A DNA stretch of 64,000 nucleotides from the NCBI RefSeq assembly GCF_011075055.1, contig NC_058143.1, positions 7,331,057-7,395,056 on the forward strand. Reading direction: 5' to 3'. Below the pieces are notes generated by a model that ran no database searches, had not been told where the DNA came from, and worked only from the letters and a program-made list of their open reading frames with translations. This DNA is from Mangifera indica (lineage: Eukaryota; Streptophyta; Magnoliopsida; Sapindales; Anacardiaceae). The translations under genes and the position numbers were made by a program. Position 1 is the stretch's first letter. The number at the start of each line of letters is the position of its first letter. Below, in pieces: positions 52,256 through 63,872 of this stretch.

Positions 52256-52803
52256 TTTCATTCAAAAGCAAAACCCAAAAACCCTTTACAAATGAAGATC
52301 CACCTCTCTATATAGGAGGCATGGATGGCAATGATACTATATTTCCCACAAAAGTCAACTAAAATGGCATGAATTAAGCTAAGCCATTCACTCTAAACCA
52401 AGCCCATACATAGTAATTAAATAAAGACAAAAGTTAGTTGTTTTTTCCTTAACTTTAGAAATGATGTTTCCTAACTAAAACAACTAAATTCTAACTTAGT
52501 TCCAATGTTACTAAAACCTAATTTTGGGCTCTTTGGGCTTCTCAAAATGATGCTTGGACGTTTGGGTCATTGATGGACTTCAAAAGTTACACTTTTGGAT
52601 CAATTGGAGCAAGCTATTCATTTGGACCTTGGGTGGATGTAATAAAACTATATCCAAAAGTGGTTTTGGGCCAAAATTGAAGGTGCAATGCTTCCTTTGG
52701 CTTAGGATTTGCTAGAACTTCATTCTTCTTGGCTTCAAAGGTTGCATGGAGACTTAAGGATGGCTTGGAACCCAAAAATGACAATGAAGCCGGGTATATA
52801 TCA
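52256..52803 (-). repeat. G4 3' LTR, coding-end part
   Basis: The remaining 548 bases of the G4 3' LTR (total about 997). In element orientation it starts TGATATATACCCGG beside the polypurine tract and contains the end of the ORF (near 52614). Confidence 0.88.
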
Positions 52804-54316
52804 TCCTCCCCGGGTTGAGAAGGATTTGCCCTCAAATCTTCAAGATGGCTACCCTCTATTTGCTGACCATTCATAAACAAGCTCTCTTTCTTGACTTCTT
52901 TTCCCTTAGTAGCTTTATGAACTTGTTATGGACTAAGAGGAGTTAAAGTGATAGTCTTGCCATTGAATTTAAAGGAGTGAGTGTTCTTCTTGCCATCATG
53001 CTTCACTTCCCTATCAAATTGCCATGGTCTTCCCAACAACAAGTGACAAGCATCCATAGGAATCACATCACACAAAATCTCATCACTATAATGCTTACAA
53101 TGGAGAAGGAAACAAGCACTTGTTTGGCTATTTGGAGGCTCGTCCCATTACTCAACCATTGGAGCTTGTATGGTTGAGGGTGAGGTATGGTAGGTAATCC
53201 AAGTTTTTCCACTGAGGTAGATGAAACTACATTTGCACAACTTCCACTATCTACAATTAAAGAACACACTTTACCTCCAATGGTGCACCTTGATGGAAAA
53301 ATGTGGAGTTTTTGCTTTTCATGGGGAAAAGGCTTGGCATGTAAAGCTCTCCTAATAACTAGCAAATCTCCTTCATTAGCTCCTTGTAGAATTTCTTCTT
53401 CTTCCTTGTTGGCTTCATCACTTTCATGGATGGAAACTTCATTTTCTTCTTCTTCTTGATGAGACTCCTCAATTGCTTGTATCTCTATCAAGGATAAAAC
53501 TCTCCTATTAGGGTATTCAACTTGGAAGTGTCCATAGCCTTGGCGTTTAAGTTGGAGAGGTTGGTCTTCACCATATTAAGCTTGTCCTTAGTTGGTTCCA
53601 CCATTTTTTCCTTGCCTTTCTCCTTGGAAGAAGAATCAACAGCATTTGTGTAGGATGGGGAACCTTTATGGAAGCTAGTTCCTTTGGTAAAAGATATGCT
53701 TTTGTTAAATAATGTCCCTTTGGAGAATGACTTGGAAACCATGGGCTTCATGGGCTATATGTCCTTCTTTTGCTTCTCCACTTTAATAGCCAACTTACAC
53801 ACATCTTCAAAAGTGCAATATGGTTGCAACTCCACCATATGAGCAATGTCTTGATTCAATCCTCCAATAAATCTTGCAATGGTTTGCTCCTTTATTTCCG
53901 ACAACTCACTCCTCATTAATAGCTTCTCAAACACCCTTATGTAATGCTCTACTCCATCACTTCCTGGCTTAAAGGTGTGTAGCTTGAGGTAAAGATCTTG
54001 TTTATGGTTGTCCGAGAGGAATCTTCTCTTCATAAGCTTCTGTAGTTTCTCCCAAGATCTCACTCTCTCTTTACCATCCCTTTCCTTTTGCTTCTTAAGA
54101 TTTTCCCACCACAAGGATGCATAATCCTTGAATTTCAAGATGGCAAGCTTACATTTCTTCTCATCCGAATAGCCCTTATATTCAAAAACTCTCTCTATAG
54201 CATGTAACCAATCAACAAAATCATCATTTGCATCATTTGATTCATTTGGTCCCTAATGGCCTTAAGTTCTCCTTCGACCTCTTCTTTTAGTGACATGTGG
54301 GCAAATTCCCAAGGAT
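52614..54316 (-). pseudogene. G4 gag-protease with RT/RH/IN deleted (broken)
   Basis: Minus strand, from 54316: gag fragments (ASLWWENLKKQKERDG, EFEKLLMRSEL in altered form, YCTFEDVCKLAIKVEKQKK), a basic linker (SFSKGTLFNKS), a damaged zinc knuckle (NLNAKAMDTSK in place of CFKCQGYGH), the acidic stretch, and protease with LIVDSGSCANVVSS. Then come FMNGQQ, the deletion junction, EGSHLEDLRANPSQPGEDD and the LTR-encoded tail. Part of the Pro-rich region is also deleted near 54226. Frameshifts lie near 53754, 53490 and 53090, and a stop near 52928. Confidence 0.88.
52804..52816 (-). promoter_or_regulatory. G4 polypurine tract
   Basis: On the minus strand CCCGGGGAGGA precedes the LTR start TGATA, at the same place and in the same coding phase as in G1. 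Confidence 0.75.
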
Positions 54317-55470
54317 GAGGATGTAACATCCGAATTCAGGTGTGTCAGTAAACTCCACTTTCAAAATTACCCCTAGAGTTGATTTTATAACTTGTTATGT
54401 AAAGAAATTGCAAAAGAATTATAGAAAACTACTAAATAAGTAATATTTTTCAAAGGGGGTAAAATGGTCATTTTATAAAGATTCAAGGGACAAAGTGGGA
54501 ATTAAAATTGAATGGCACACTTAAAATTATATGGTGGTGCTAAGGGTTTTTGGTAATTGACTTAGGATAAAATAGTCATTTATGGAAAAGATTAAGGGCA
54601 AAATGGTCCAAAAGGCTTATAAAACATATACCCTATTCATTTTCTTCTCCATTTTAGCCGAGAGCCTTCCATTTTTGCTAAAGCTTTCCCTTAATCAAAA
54701 TTCATCCAAAAACCTAGCTAAACCACCTAATTTCCAAAGCCTCCAGTTATAAAAAAGTGTAGATATGTCAATTCTGATCAGTTCTAAGATAAGAAATTTA
54801 ATTTTTAAGCGATGTGAAATTTAGAGTTTTGATGGATGATTATATTTTTGGTTGATTAAGGTTGCCAGAAAGAAGAAAAGAAGGTGAATAAACTTAAATC
54901 ATCTATTTAGCAAATAAAAAGTAAGAATTTCATACTTTACATACTTGAAGTAAATTTGAGTTAGATTATTTAAATAGTCTTTACTTATATAAATGTGTAA
55001 AGTATTAGAATTAAGGTGATTTATGCTTAAAAGGATAAAGAAATTCATTAGGATTCATGATGTAATGTTTGACCATAAGGGCAAAAATGTTATTTTATGT
55101 GATATAGGTTAATTTTGCTTAATTATATGCATGATATATGAAATAACCCTTATATTAAGTCTATATTATATAATTGAAATTAATTTGAGGCATGAGATAT
55201 ATATAAATGCATGAGAAAATAATATGATGTTTGAGAAGGAATGAAAAGAATAAGAAAAAATAATGAATGGACATATTTCATATTATGGTTATATATGCAT
55301 ACATAAGGAATCATAGCATATGCATGATTTAGAAAAAAAATAAAGAAAGAGGAAAAATATTTTCTAAGTCATGCATGCTTCAGAAAATGGAAAACAAGTA
55401 TTTTTGGTTTTATAATGACTCATATGATACAGGAAAGTAGAAAACATACTTAAAATCCTTACACGCGAGC

Positions 55471-55603
55471 TGTATTGTGTGGACAGCAAAGAAAATAATC
55501 GGTTGTACTGTGTGGACAACAAAGAAAAATATCAGTTGTACTGTGTGGACAACCAAAGAAAAATATTAGTTGTACTGTGTGGACAGCAAAAAAAAAATAT
55601 GCG
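55471..55603 (+). repeat. Four 33-34-bp tandem repeats in the 2.27-kb LTR
   Basis: TGTACTGTGTGGACA (the first copy has TGTATTG) starts at 55471, 55504, 55537 and 55571, each followed by an A-rich AGAAAAATAT-like end. Confidence 0.9.
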
Positions 55604-56152
55604 TGTAAGAGAGAATTATACTTTGTATGGTGACTGCAAGTACTGTCATATGTAGTCTAGACCGGTCAATGAGAAAAGAGAGAGAAAAAAAAAATTTAGT
55701 AAATATTTTGTGAAAGTCATTTGCATTAGAATTATGCATACAAGCCTGTGTGGCTGATAAAGAGTTGAGAAAGATGTACGATCAGAAAATAGAAATGTCA
55801 TGACATTCATACAAGCATAAATCATAACAAGTGAATCATATCTGTATAGTAAGAAAATGAATAAATATGTGAAAGAAAAGAATTATGATACGTGTTAAAT
55901 GCGTGTTATGTGCTAATTATTTTTTTGTAAATAGTTCAGACACACTGAGTATGAAAAAAGATTAGTACTGGTATAAAATGCTTTAAGTGTTGAGTATGAT
56001 TTTCTTACTGAGCCATAGTGGCTCACTCTGTTTAATTTAATATTTTACAAGTAAAGAAATGCAGCAAAGGTTCTCAGGGAGCACTAATGAGACATGTGGC
56101 TAAGGGAGGAAGGCACCATATTTTTGTTGATATATATGTTTTGATGTATATG

Positions 56153-56156
<4 letters not shown>

Positions 56157-56243
<87 letters not shown>
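56157..56243. repeat. (TA)n microsatellite
   Basis: About 43 uninterrupted TA units, with further TATATG-type repeats to 56345. Length is likely to vary between individuals and to be hard to assemble. Confidence 0.98.
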
Positions 56244-56246
<3 letters not shown>

Positions 56247-56600
56247 TGATGTAGATATTGGTGGATATGTGTATATGTTGTTTCTTATATCTATATATGT
56301 ATATGATTTTGTATAGCTATATCTATATATGTATATATATATGGCTAGTTATGAAAATTGATTATAAAGTTCTGTGGGTGATAATTTTTATAATGGTTAT
56401 TATTATATACTTATTTGATTAATTGTAATTAAGTTGATGAAAATCCAGTCGGTTGATAGGACTGGTTTATGTGAATTGCTAATTGGGAGTGTTACAGGGC
56501 ATAATTAAAAAGAAAAGAAATTCCCTGGGCTCTCTAAAATAGGGGAACTCTTGCCATTTTTCTGTAACACAGCCAATGGGTTAGGAGAGGTTACAGAGGA

Positions 56601-56861
56601 GGTGAGGAGGATGAGGATGAAGTTCTTTTATGGGACATTTTTGGTAATGGTTAGTGGGTAAAGGCTAATGGTTATAAGTGTTTAATGGTTGGGGGGAGTA
56701 TTGGTAAGTGTTTAGGTTAAGAAGGGTTTATGTTTTAGACAAATTAAGGTTTTGTGAACAGTGACTTTATTGTGAACAGTAAATTTCGATGGTAAACAGT
56801 AGCTCCGGGAGGCAGAAATAAGTCAACAAATCACACAAACACCCTAGGCTCTAATACCAAA
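56601..56861 (-). promoter_or_regulatory. G4 gag start, leader and primer-binding site
   Basis: The gag ATG is at 56638 (MSHKRTSSSSSSPP). The leader carries GTGAACAGT repeats as in G2. The primer site at 56847-56859 is the complement of TGGTATTAGAGCC, one base from the initiator-tRNA-Met match; G5 has the same variant. Confidence 0.85.
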
Positions 56862-57856
56862 TGGTGCATTTCCATCAAGACAATGCAACAACACACAAAC
56901 TCAATTCTGGAAGTTACTATTATTTGTCACAACAACAATTTGTCTTCAATTTTTATCCAATCAAATGACCTCCAAATCATGCAAATTATATATTATTGGA
57001 AAAAGCATTCAAAGAGCTTTCTAACGGTATATAATGTCAACCACAACTCAATCAATAAGGCATTCAAAACTAGCTTCAAAGTTTGCTAGCAAAAATTGGA
57101 AATTGCAAAATGACACTCTGTAAACAGTACCCGAGGCATACAACACATATTCAAATCTTCACACTTTGGATTTCAAGGGTAACAAGAAAATTAACCAAGA
57201 CATAAAGGAAAGTTCCACCAACCTTGGGGTCTTCCACCACTAGTCTTCCACCAAGAATGATTGGATAAAGGAAATGAGAAAAAAAAGTCAACAAGCTTTC
57301 TTCAAATTTTCATTCAAAAGCAAAACCCAAAAACCCTTTACAAGTGATGATCCACCCCTTTATATAGGACGCATGAATGACAATGATACAATATTTCCCA
57401 TAAAAGTCAACTAAAATGGCATGAATTAAGCTAAGTCATTCATTCTAAACCAAGCCCATACATAGTAATTAACTAAAAACAAAAGTTAGTTGTGTTTTTC
57501 CTTAACTTTAGGAAAGATGTTTCCTAACTAAAACAACTAAATTCTAACTTAATTCCAATGTAACTAAAACCCAATTTTGGGCTCTTTGGGCTTCTCAAAA
57601 TGATGCTTGGATGTTTGGGCCATTGATGGACTTCAAAAGTTGCACTTTTGGATCAATTAGAGCAAACTATTCATTTGGACCTTAGGTGGATGTAATAAGA
57701 CTATATCCAAAAGTGGTTTTGGGCCAAAATTGAAGGTGCAATGCTTCCTTTGGCTTGGGATTTGCTAGAACTTCATTCTTCTTCGCTTCAAAGGTTGCAT
57801 GGAGACTTAAGGATGCCTTGAAACCCAAAAATGACAATAGAGCCGCGTATACATCA
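56862..57856 (-). repeat. G4 5' LTR
   Basis: A 995-bp partner of the split LTR at 45932-46380 and 52256-52803. It starts TGATGTATACGCGG in element orientation. The adjacent GGAAC (57857-57861) is the target duplication. Confidence 0.9.
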
Positions 57857-57861
57857 GGAAC

Positions 57862-58025
57862 TTTCCTTTATACCTTGGTTATTTTTCTTGTTACCTTTGA
57901 AATCCAAAATGTGAAGACTTGAATGTGTGTTTTATGTCTTGGGTTACTGTTTACAATGGTGATTTTGCGATTTCCAGTTTTTGCCAACAAACGTTGAAGC
58001 TAGTTTTGAATGCGTTGTTGATTGA
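57862..58025 (+). repeat. Gypsy LTR (plus), second part, cut by G5
   Basis: It continues 45931: GGTGGAAC then TTTCC, and ACCTTTGAAATCCAAA up to TTGTTGATTGA. The typical LTR continuation (GTTGTGATTGC) is missing because G5 starts here. Bases 58021-58025 (ATTGA) should be its target duplication. Confidence 0.75.
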
Positions 58026-59027
58026 TGATGTATCTCTAGCCACTTCAACTTTTTTAGCTCTCAAGTTCTTAGCCATGCACCACTCGACCCAAGCTAATGA
58101 AGGGAATGAGGGAAAAGCTCCATGCAAGTCCAAACAACCTTTGCCGTATCCAATTTGGCTCAACTTTACTTTTGGGTGCACTCTCATTACTTGTATCCAA
58201 GGCCTTAATGAAATGGAAGCTTAAATGAGTCCAAGAAGCCAACTACAAGTCCACTTTGAAGCCCAAGTAGATGAGGTAGCCATCCATCACTTAAATTGGA
58301 GCCTAAGATGCCATGAAGCTCATTTAGTTGAATAGCAACTAAAAAGGAAGCAAGTAACTTTAGTTGGTGGACATAGTTCCACTTTTTAGGGAAACGTTGT
58401 TCTCTTTTGTTATTTTCTTCATTCATATGGTATGACTTTAGTTTATTTGATTGACTAAGCTTAAATGAAGGGCATAGCTTACTTGTCTAATTAATGCTCA
58501 TTTTGCCGTTACTTCCTCTTGTATATAAGAGTAGCTTTTTCACTTGTAAACTTTAGACTCCTTTGATAGTGAAGTTTTCAAGCAAAGCTTTGTAGCTTTT
58601 CTTTCTTTGTTTGCTCCTTTATCCAATTCATCTTGGAGGAAGAATTGGTGGTGGAAGATCCCAAGGTTGGTGGAACTTTCCTTTAAGCCTTGGTTCATTT
58701 TCTTGTTACCCTTGAAATCCAAAGTGTGAAGGTGTGAATGTGTGTTGTATGCCTCGGATATTGTTTACAGTGTATGATTTTGTAATTTCCAGTTTTTGCC
58801 AGCAAACTTTGAAACAAGTTTTGAATGCCTTGTTGATTGAGTTGTGATTGCTATTATATACCATTAGAAAGCTCTTTGAATGCCTTTTCCAATGATATAT
58901 AATTTGTATGATTTAGAGGTCATTTGATTGGCTAAAATTGAAAGACAAATTGCTGCTGTGCCATATGAATAGTAATTTCTAGAATTGAGTTTGTGTGTTG
59001 TTGCATTGTCTTGATGGAAATGCACCA
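58026..59027 (+). repeat. G5 5' LTR
   Basis: A 1,002-bp LTR from TGATGTATCTCTAG to AAATGCACCA. It has the LTR-encoded tail (CKSKQPLPYPIWLNFTFGC to LNEMEA) and a TATA-like TGTATATAAGAG near 58520. It is close to the solo LTR at 43899-44908. Confidence 0.88.
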
Positions 59028-59230
59028 TTTGGTATTAGAGCCTAGGGTGTTTGTGTGATTTGTTGACTAATTTCTACCTCCCAAAGCTACTGTTCATTAC
59101 AAAGTTACTGTTCACAAACCCTAAATTTGCCTTAAACACAAACCTTCCTTAACCTAAACACTTACCAATACTTACCCCAGCCCTTAAACACTTATAACCA
59201 TTAGCCTTTACCCACTAGCAATTACCAAAA
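59028..59230 (+). promoter_or_regulatory. G5 primer-binding site and leader
   Basis: TGGTATTAGAGCC at 59030-59042 is the initiator-tRNA-Met site with one change, two bases after the LTR. The leader to the gag ATG (59231) is similar to the G2 and G4 leaders. Confidence 0.88.
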
Positions 59231-60046
59231 ATGTCCAGTAAAAGAACTTCATCCTCATCCTCCTCACCTCCTTATCCTTAGGAATTTGCCTACATGTCAC
59301 TAAGAAAAGAGGTTAAAGGAGAACTTAAGGCCATTAGGGACCAAATGAATCAAATGATGCAAATGATGAAAGACTTGACCCTCACTCAAAGCCAAATACC
59401 CCCTCCTCCATCTCACCCAACCCAACCACATCACCCAAGAAGACATATTAGACCTTCCCATCCTCCTCCTAGACATACTAGGGAGGAATTGATAATTCAT
59501 GATGACTCAAGTGAGGAAGAATAAGAGAGGCCACCTAGGAGAGAAAAGAATGACGATAGGGGCTTAAAGATTGAAATTTCGAAATTTGAAGGGAGCATAA
59601 GTCTGGATAATTTTATTGATTGGTTACATGCTATAGAGAGAGTTTTTGAATATAAGGGCTATTCAGATGAGAAGAAATGTAAGCTTGTCATCTTGAAATT
59701 CAAGGATTATGCATCCTTGTGGTGGGAAAATCTTAAGAAGCAAAAAGAAAGGGATGGTAAAGAGAAAGTGAGATCTTGGGAGAAACTAAAGAAGTTTATA
59801 AAGAGAAGATTCCTCTCGGACAACCATAAACAAGATCTTTACCTTAAGCTACACACCCTTAAGCAAGGAAGTGATGAAGTAGTGCATTATATAAGGGAGT
59901 TTGAGAAGCTATTAATGAGAAGTGAGCTGTCAGAAGTGAAAGAGCAAACAATTGCAAGATTTTGGTGGCTTAAACCAAGACATTGCTCATATGGTAGAGT
60001 TGCAACCATATTGCACTTTTGAAGATGTTTGTAAGTTGGCTATTAA
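59231..60046 (+). pseudogene. G5 gag, first part (broken)
   Basis: ATG at 59231 (MSSKRTSSSSSSPPYP), then TAG where G2 has Trp, and a second stop near 59522 after DDSSEEE. The capsid part (YASLWWENLKKQKERDG, KRRFLSDNHKQDLYLKLHTL, EFEKLLMRSELSEVKEQTIARF) is open to a small deletion near 59960. A changed frame reads GLNQDIAHMVELQPYCTFEDVCKLAIK up to L9. Confidence 0.88.
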
Positions 60047-60484
60047 ATGGAAGGAAGACAATTTCAAGAACATTATGAGTAAGTTATGCTTTGGTGCAAC
60101 CATCTATCACATTTGGAAGGTTAGGAATGACATTTGCTTTGGAAGAGGTGGATTACCCAAGGAGAGAGTTACAATGCTTATAAAAGAATGTGTTAGAGTA
60201 AGGGTGACTTGCTTGAAGAAAGTAAACAAGTCTAGTGAAAATGTGTCAATTGCAAACAATTGGGGTATCCCTCATGCAATATTTGAGTAGACATATAATG
60301 GTGTTCGGTCCACTTGTGATTGTATTTTGTTTAGTGAGATTGTATTTGTATTATAGCTTTGGTTCTTTATGTACCATTATTTGTGTATTTCTTGGTGTTT
60401 CAGCATAACCTAGGGGCTTGTCTAGATAAGCCATTTGTACATCCTTTTTCTTTGATATAAAATCATTACTTACCAAAAAAAAAA
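60047..60484 (+). mobile_element. LINE L9: 438-bp 3' end in G5 gag
   Basis: It starts inside the ORF2 C-terminus (WKEDNFKNIMSKLCFGATIYHIW) and runs through the stop (IPHAIFE) and 3' UTR to poly(A) at 60475-60484. GTTGGCTATTAA is duplicated (60035-60046, 60485-60496). The two stem-loops have collapsed into one by a deletion between CTAG motifs (GCTTGTC joined to TAGATAAGCC). The gag frame fuses in phase with LINE ORF2 (59952-60290). Confidence 0.9.
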
Positions 60485-61697
60485 GTTGGCTATTAAGGTG
60501 GAGAAGCAAAAGAAGGCCATGAAGTATATAGTTGCCAAGCCATTTACCAAGGGCACTTCATTCTCCAAAAGTCCTCATTTCAACAGGGGAATCACCTTTC
60601 AAAAGGGTTCCCCATCCAACTATAAGGCTGTCGAAACCACTTCCAAGGAGAAAGGGAAAGAAAAGGTGGTAGAACCTAGCAAGAACAAACCAAAGATAGG
60701 AAACCTTGATCTCTCCAATAAAAAATGCTTCAAATGCCAAGGCTATGGACACTTCTAAGCCGAATGCCTAAATAGAATATCTTTGTCATTGATGGAGATT
60801 CAAGCTATTGAAGAATCTCTTTAAGAAGATAAAGAAAATGTAGATTATGGCCACGAAAATGGAGCTGCTAAAGAAGAAGAAGAGGAGGTCATGCAAAGGG
60901 CTGATGAAGGCGAGATGTTAGTGATTAGAAGAGCATTGGAACCCAAATCCTTTCCACATGAGGAACAAAGGCTTCAAATTTTCAAATCAAGATGCAACAT
61001 TTGAGGCAATATGTGTTGTTTGATTATAGATAGTGGAAGTTGTACAAATGTGGCTTCATCTACATTAGTGGACAAACTTGGATTGTCTACCATACCTCAT
61101 CCTCAACCATGTAAGCTCCAATGGTTAAGCAATGGGACCAGCCTTCAAGTAGCCAAATAAGTACTTGTTTCCTTCTCCATTGGCAAACATTACCAAGATG
61201 AGATTGTGTGTGATGTAGTTCCCATGGATGCATGCCATTTGTTGCTAGGGAGACCTTGGCAATTTGATAGAGAAGTGACTCATTATGGTAAAAAGAACAC
61301 TTATTCCTTCAAATTCAAGGGGAAGACCATTACTTTGCTATCTCTTAGTCCCCAAGAAGCTAATAAGGCTATCAAAGGGAAAGAAGCTAGAAGGGAGAGT
61401 ATGTATATGAATGGGCAGCAAGTAGAAAAGGCTCTTTTGAGTTTGCAACCTATCTTTGCATTCCTTATACTTGAAGGGGAGATCAAACATGAGAAGAAAG
61501 AAGCTCATCCCTTAGTTCAACCTCTCTTGGCCAAATTTGTAGATGTGTTCCCACTAGAGCTTTCATTCGACCTCCCTCCTATAAGAGACATTGAACATCA
61601 AATTGACTTGGTTCTAGGTGCACATTGCCTAATAAGCCAACCTATAGATGCAATCCCATGGAGACTAAAGAGTTGCAAAGGCAAGTGGAAGAATTGA
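60485..61697 (+). pseudogene. G5 gag end and protease (broken)
   Basis: The gag basic linker (KPFTKGTSFSKSP), then CFKCQGYGHF and a stop in the CCHC knuckle (near 60757). An acidic stretch with stops follows, then the protease with LIIDSGSCTNVASSTLVDKLGL (near 61020-61085), HLLLGRPWQFDRE and YMNGQQVEKALLSLQP. The last piece runs normally toward RT, unlike G1 and G4, so G5 is of the undeleted type. Confidence 0.88.
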
Positions 61698-62945
61698 TTT
61701 AAAAAGGCTTTGTAAGGCCTAGCATGAGTCTATGTTTCGTTCCAGCCCTACTTGTTCCCAAGAAAGATGGCTCATATAGGATATGTGCGGATAGTAGAGC
61801 CATTAACAATATAACCATCAAGTATAGGTATCCCATCCCTAGACTTGATGACATGCTTGATGAGTTACATGGTGCTTATGTCTTCTCCAAAATTGATCCA
61901 AGGAGTGGCTACCATCAAATAAGGATGAAAGAAGGAGATGAATGGAAGACAACTTTCAAGACTAAGGGAGGCTTATATGAGTGGTTGGTTATGCCTTTTG
62001 GCCTTTCAAATGCTCCAAGCACCTTCATGAGACTTATGAATGAGATACTCAAACTTTTCATTGGCTCTTTTGTTGTTGTGTATTTTGATGACATATTAGT
62101 GTATAGCACAACTTGTGATGATCATGTCTTGCACTTGAGGAGTGTCTTTGATGTATTGAGAAAGAAAAAGTTGTATGCAAAGGAAGAGAAGTGTGAATTC
62201 TTTGTAGACCAAGTTGTGTTCCTTGGATATGTAGTTTCCAAAGATGGCATCCAAGTAGATCAATCCAAGGTAGAAGCCATTAAAACTTGGCCCCAACTGA
62301 AGACTCTTATTGAAGTAAGGAGCTTCCATGGCCTTGTTTCTTTCTATAGGCATTTTGTGCCTAATTTTAGCACTCTCATGGCTCTCATCATTGAATGCAT
62401 GAAGACGAATGGGTTTGAATGGTCCATGACAACCTCCAAAGCATTTGAGGAGATTAAAAAGAGGTTATGTGAAGCCTCCATCTTAGCCTTACCTGACTTT
62501 GATAAAATATTTGAAGTGGAGTTGGCATTGGGGCAGTCCTCACTCAAGTTAAAAGACCCATAACTTATTTTAGTGAGAAGCTTAATTATACAAAGGGGAG
62601 ATATTCTACTTATGATAAAGAATTTTATGCTATTGTTAGGGTCTTAGATCATTGGAGGCATTACTTAAGGCCTAAGTAATTTGTTCTCTATTTAGATCAT
62701 TAAGCTTTGAAGTTTCTTAGTAGCTAACAAAAGATAAGTGCAAGGCATACTAAATGGGTAGAATTCCTTCAATCTTTTTCTTTTGTTTCTTCCTATAAGC
62801 AAGGAGCTTCTAATGTAGTTGTTGATGCACTCTCAAGGAGACATTATCTATTATCCATACTTGATGCACAGGTCCTTGGGTTTCAGCTTATAAAAGATTA
62901 TTATCATGAAGATGAAAAGCTTGGAGAGATCTTGAAGAAGTGTTA
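61698..62945 (+). pseudogene. G5 reverse transcriptase and RNase H (broken)
   Basis: RT from [16 protein letters not shown] through [40 protein letters not shown] and YFDDILVYS (62081-62098) is open to 62563. There the frame is lost in RNase H (VECDASG reads VE-LALGQ). RNase H scraps with several stops follow (near 62680 and 62702) to a stop at 62943. Confidence 0.88.
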
Positions 62946-62946
62946 A

Positions 62947-63872
62947 ATGGGTGCCTATAAAGACTATACTGTCCAAGATGGTTTCCTCTTCAAAGGAGCC
63001 AAATTATGCATACCTAAGGGTTCTTTTAGAGAGCTTCTCATTAGAGAGACACATGCTGGTGGGTTGGCAGATCATTTTGGCATAAATAAAACCTTGGAGA
63101 TGCTTAAGGAACATTTCTATTGGCCTAAGATGGTTGGTGACGTCCAAGCCATTATAGCAAGGTGTGGCACTTATCAAAGGTCCAAATCTCATTTCAAAGT
63201 TGGTCTTTACATGCCTTTGCCGGTTCTGGAGTAGCCTTGGGAAAATCTAAGCATAGATTTTGTGGTAGCTCTTCCTAGAACTCAAAGAGGGAAGGATGCA
63301 ATAATGGTGGTGGTTGATGGGTTTTCCAAGATGGCTCACTTCCTACCATGCACCAAGACTGAAGATGCAAGCAAACTTGCTGACTTATTCTTCAAAGAAG
63401 TGGTGAGACTTCATGGAACCCTTAGAACCATAGTTTCAGATAGGGATACCAAATTTTTAAGCCATTTTTGGAGGACTTTGTGGAGTAAATTGGGCACTAA
63501 ACTCATGTTTAGCACCTTACATCACCTGCAAATGGATGGCCAAACTGAAGCAACCAATAGAACCTTGGGAGCCATTTTGAGAACCATAGTCAGCAAACAT
63601 TTGAGAGATTGGGATTTGAAGCTTGCCCAAGCTAAATTTGCATACAATAGGAGTCCAAGCATTACAACCGGACACTCTCCATTTGAGGTAGTGTATGGTC
63701 TCAATCCTTTAACTCCTTTGGATCTAACTTCTTTGCCTCTTGATGTACAAATTCATAAGGAAGCCAAGGAGAAAGCTACAGCCATGAAGAAACTCCATGA
63801 ATCCATCAAATTTCAAATCATGAAGACCAATGAAGCTCACAAGAAGAAGGTTAACAAGCATAGGAAGCCATC
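62947..63872 (+). pseudogene. G5 integrase (broken)
   Basis: The zinc region AGGLADHFGINKTLEMLKEHFYW then ARCGTYQRSK, where the second Cys of the HHCC finger reads Tyr. A stop near 63232 follows. The core continues with DFVVALPRTQRGKDAIMVVVDGFSKMAHF and VSDRDTKFLSHFWRTLWSKLGTKL (Trp kept where G2 has stop). It then runs RDWDLKLAQAKFAYNRSPS to KVNKHRKPS, where an LTR interrupts it. Confidence 0.88.

Larger units (their letters stand above)
54322..56595 (+). mobile_element. 2.27-kb solo LTR of an unrelated gypsy-type family
   Basis: It starts TGTAACATCCGAA, ends GGTTACA, and is flanked by a perfect 5-bp duplication GAGGA (54317-54321, 56596-56600) inside G4 gag. TGTAACATCC...TTACA ends are typical of large plant gypsy LTRs. 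A TATA-like TTATAAAACATAT lies near 54618. No coding domain is visible. A GTGTTACAG near 56489 might mark an older end, with about 100 bases of extra DNA after it. Orientation is inferred from the TATA position. Confidence 0.8.
45932..57856 (-). mobile_element. Gypsy G4: non-autonomous gag-protease element
   Basis: Its ends, TGATGCATTTCC (45932) and TATACATCA (57856), are flanked by a perfect duplication GGAAC (45927-45931, 57857-57861) inside an older LTR. On the minus strand: 5' LTR, variant primer site, leader, gag (split by a solo LTR), protease, polypurine tract, 3' LTR (split by L8). As in G1 there is no RT, RNase H or integrase: FMNGQQ is followed at once by EGSHLEDLRANPSQ. Unlike G1, its gag is broken. 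Confidence 0.9.
58026..63872 (+). mobile_element. Gypsy G5, complete order of domains but decayed
   Basis: A plus-strand element: 5' LTR, primer site, gag, protease, RT, RNase H, integrase. It is of the G2 type by protein. Stops and frameshifts occur in each domain. LINE L9 lies in gag, and another LTR interrupts the integrase C-terminal domain at 63873, so its 3' end is beyond the window. Confidence 0.9.

Noticed and set aside
55471..55603. The four 33-34-bp repeats as a CRISPR array
   Set aside because: They are direct tandem units without distinct spacers, inside an LTR, in plant DNA.
56157..56345. TA-rich tract as an origin or matrix attachment site
   Set aside because: A simple microsatellite explains it and nothing else supports a function.
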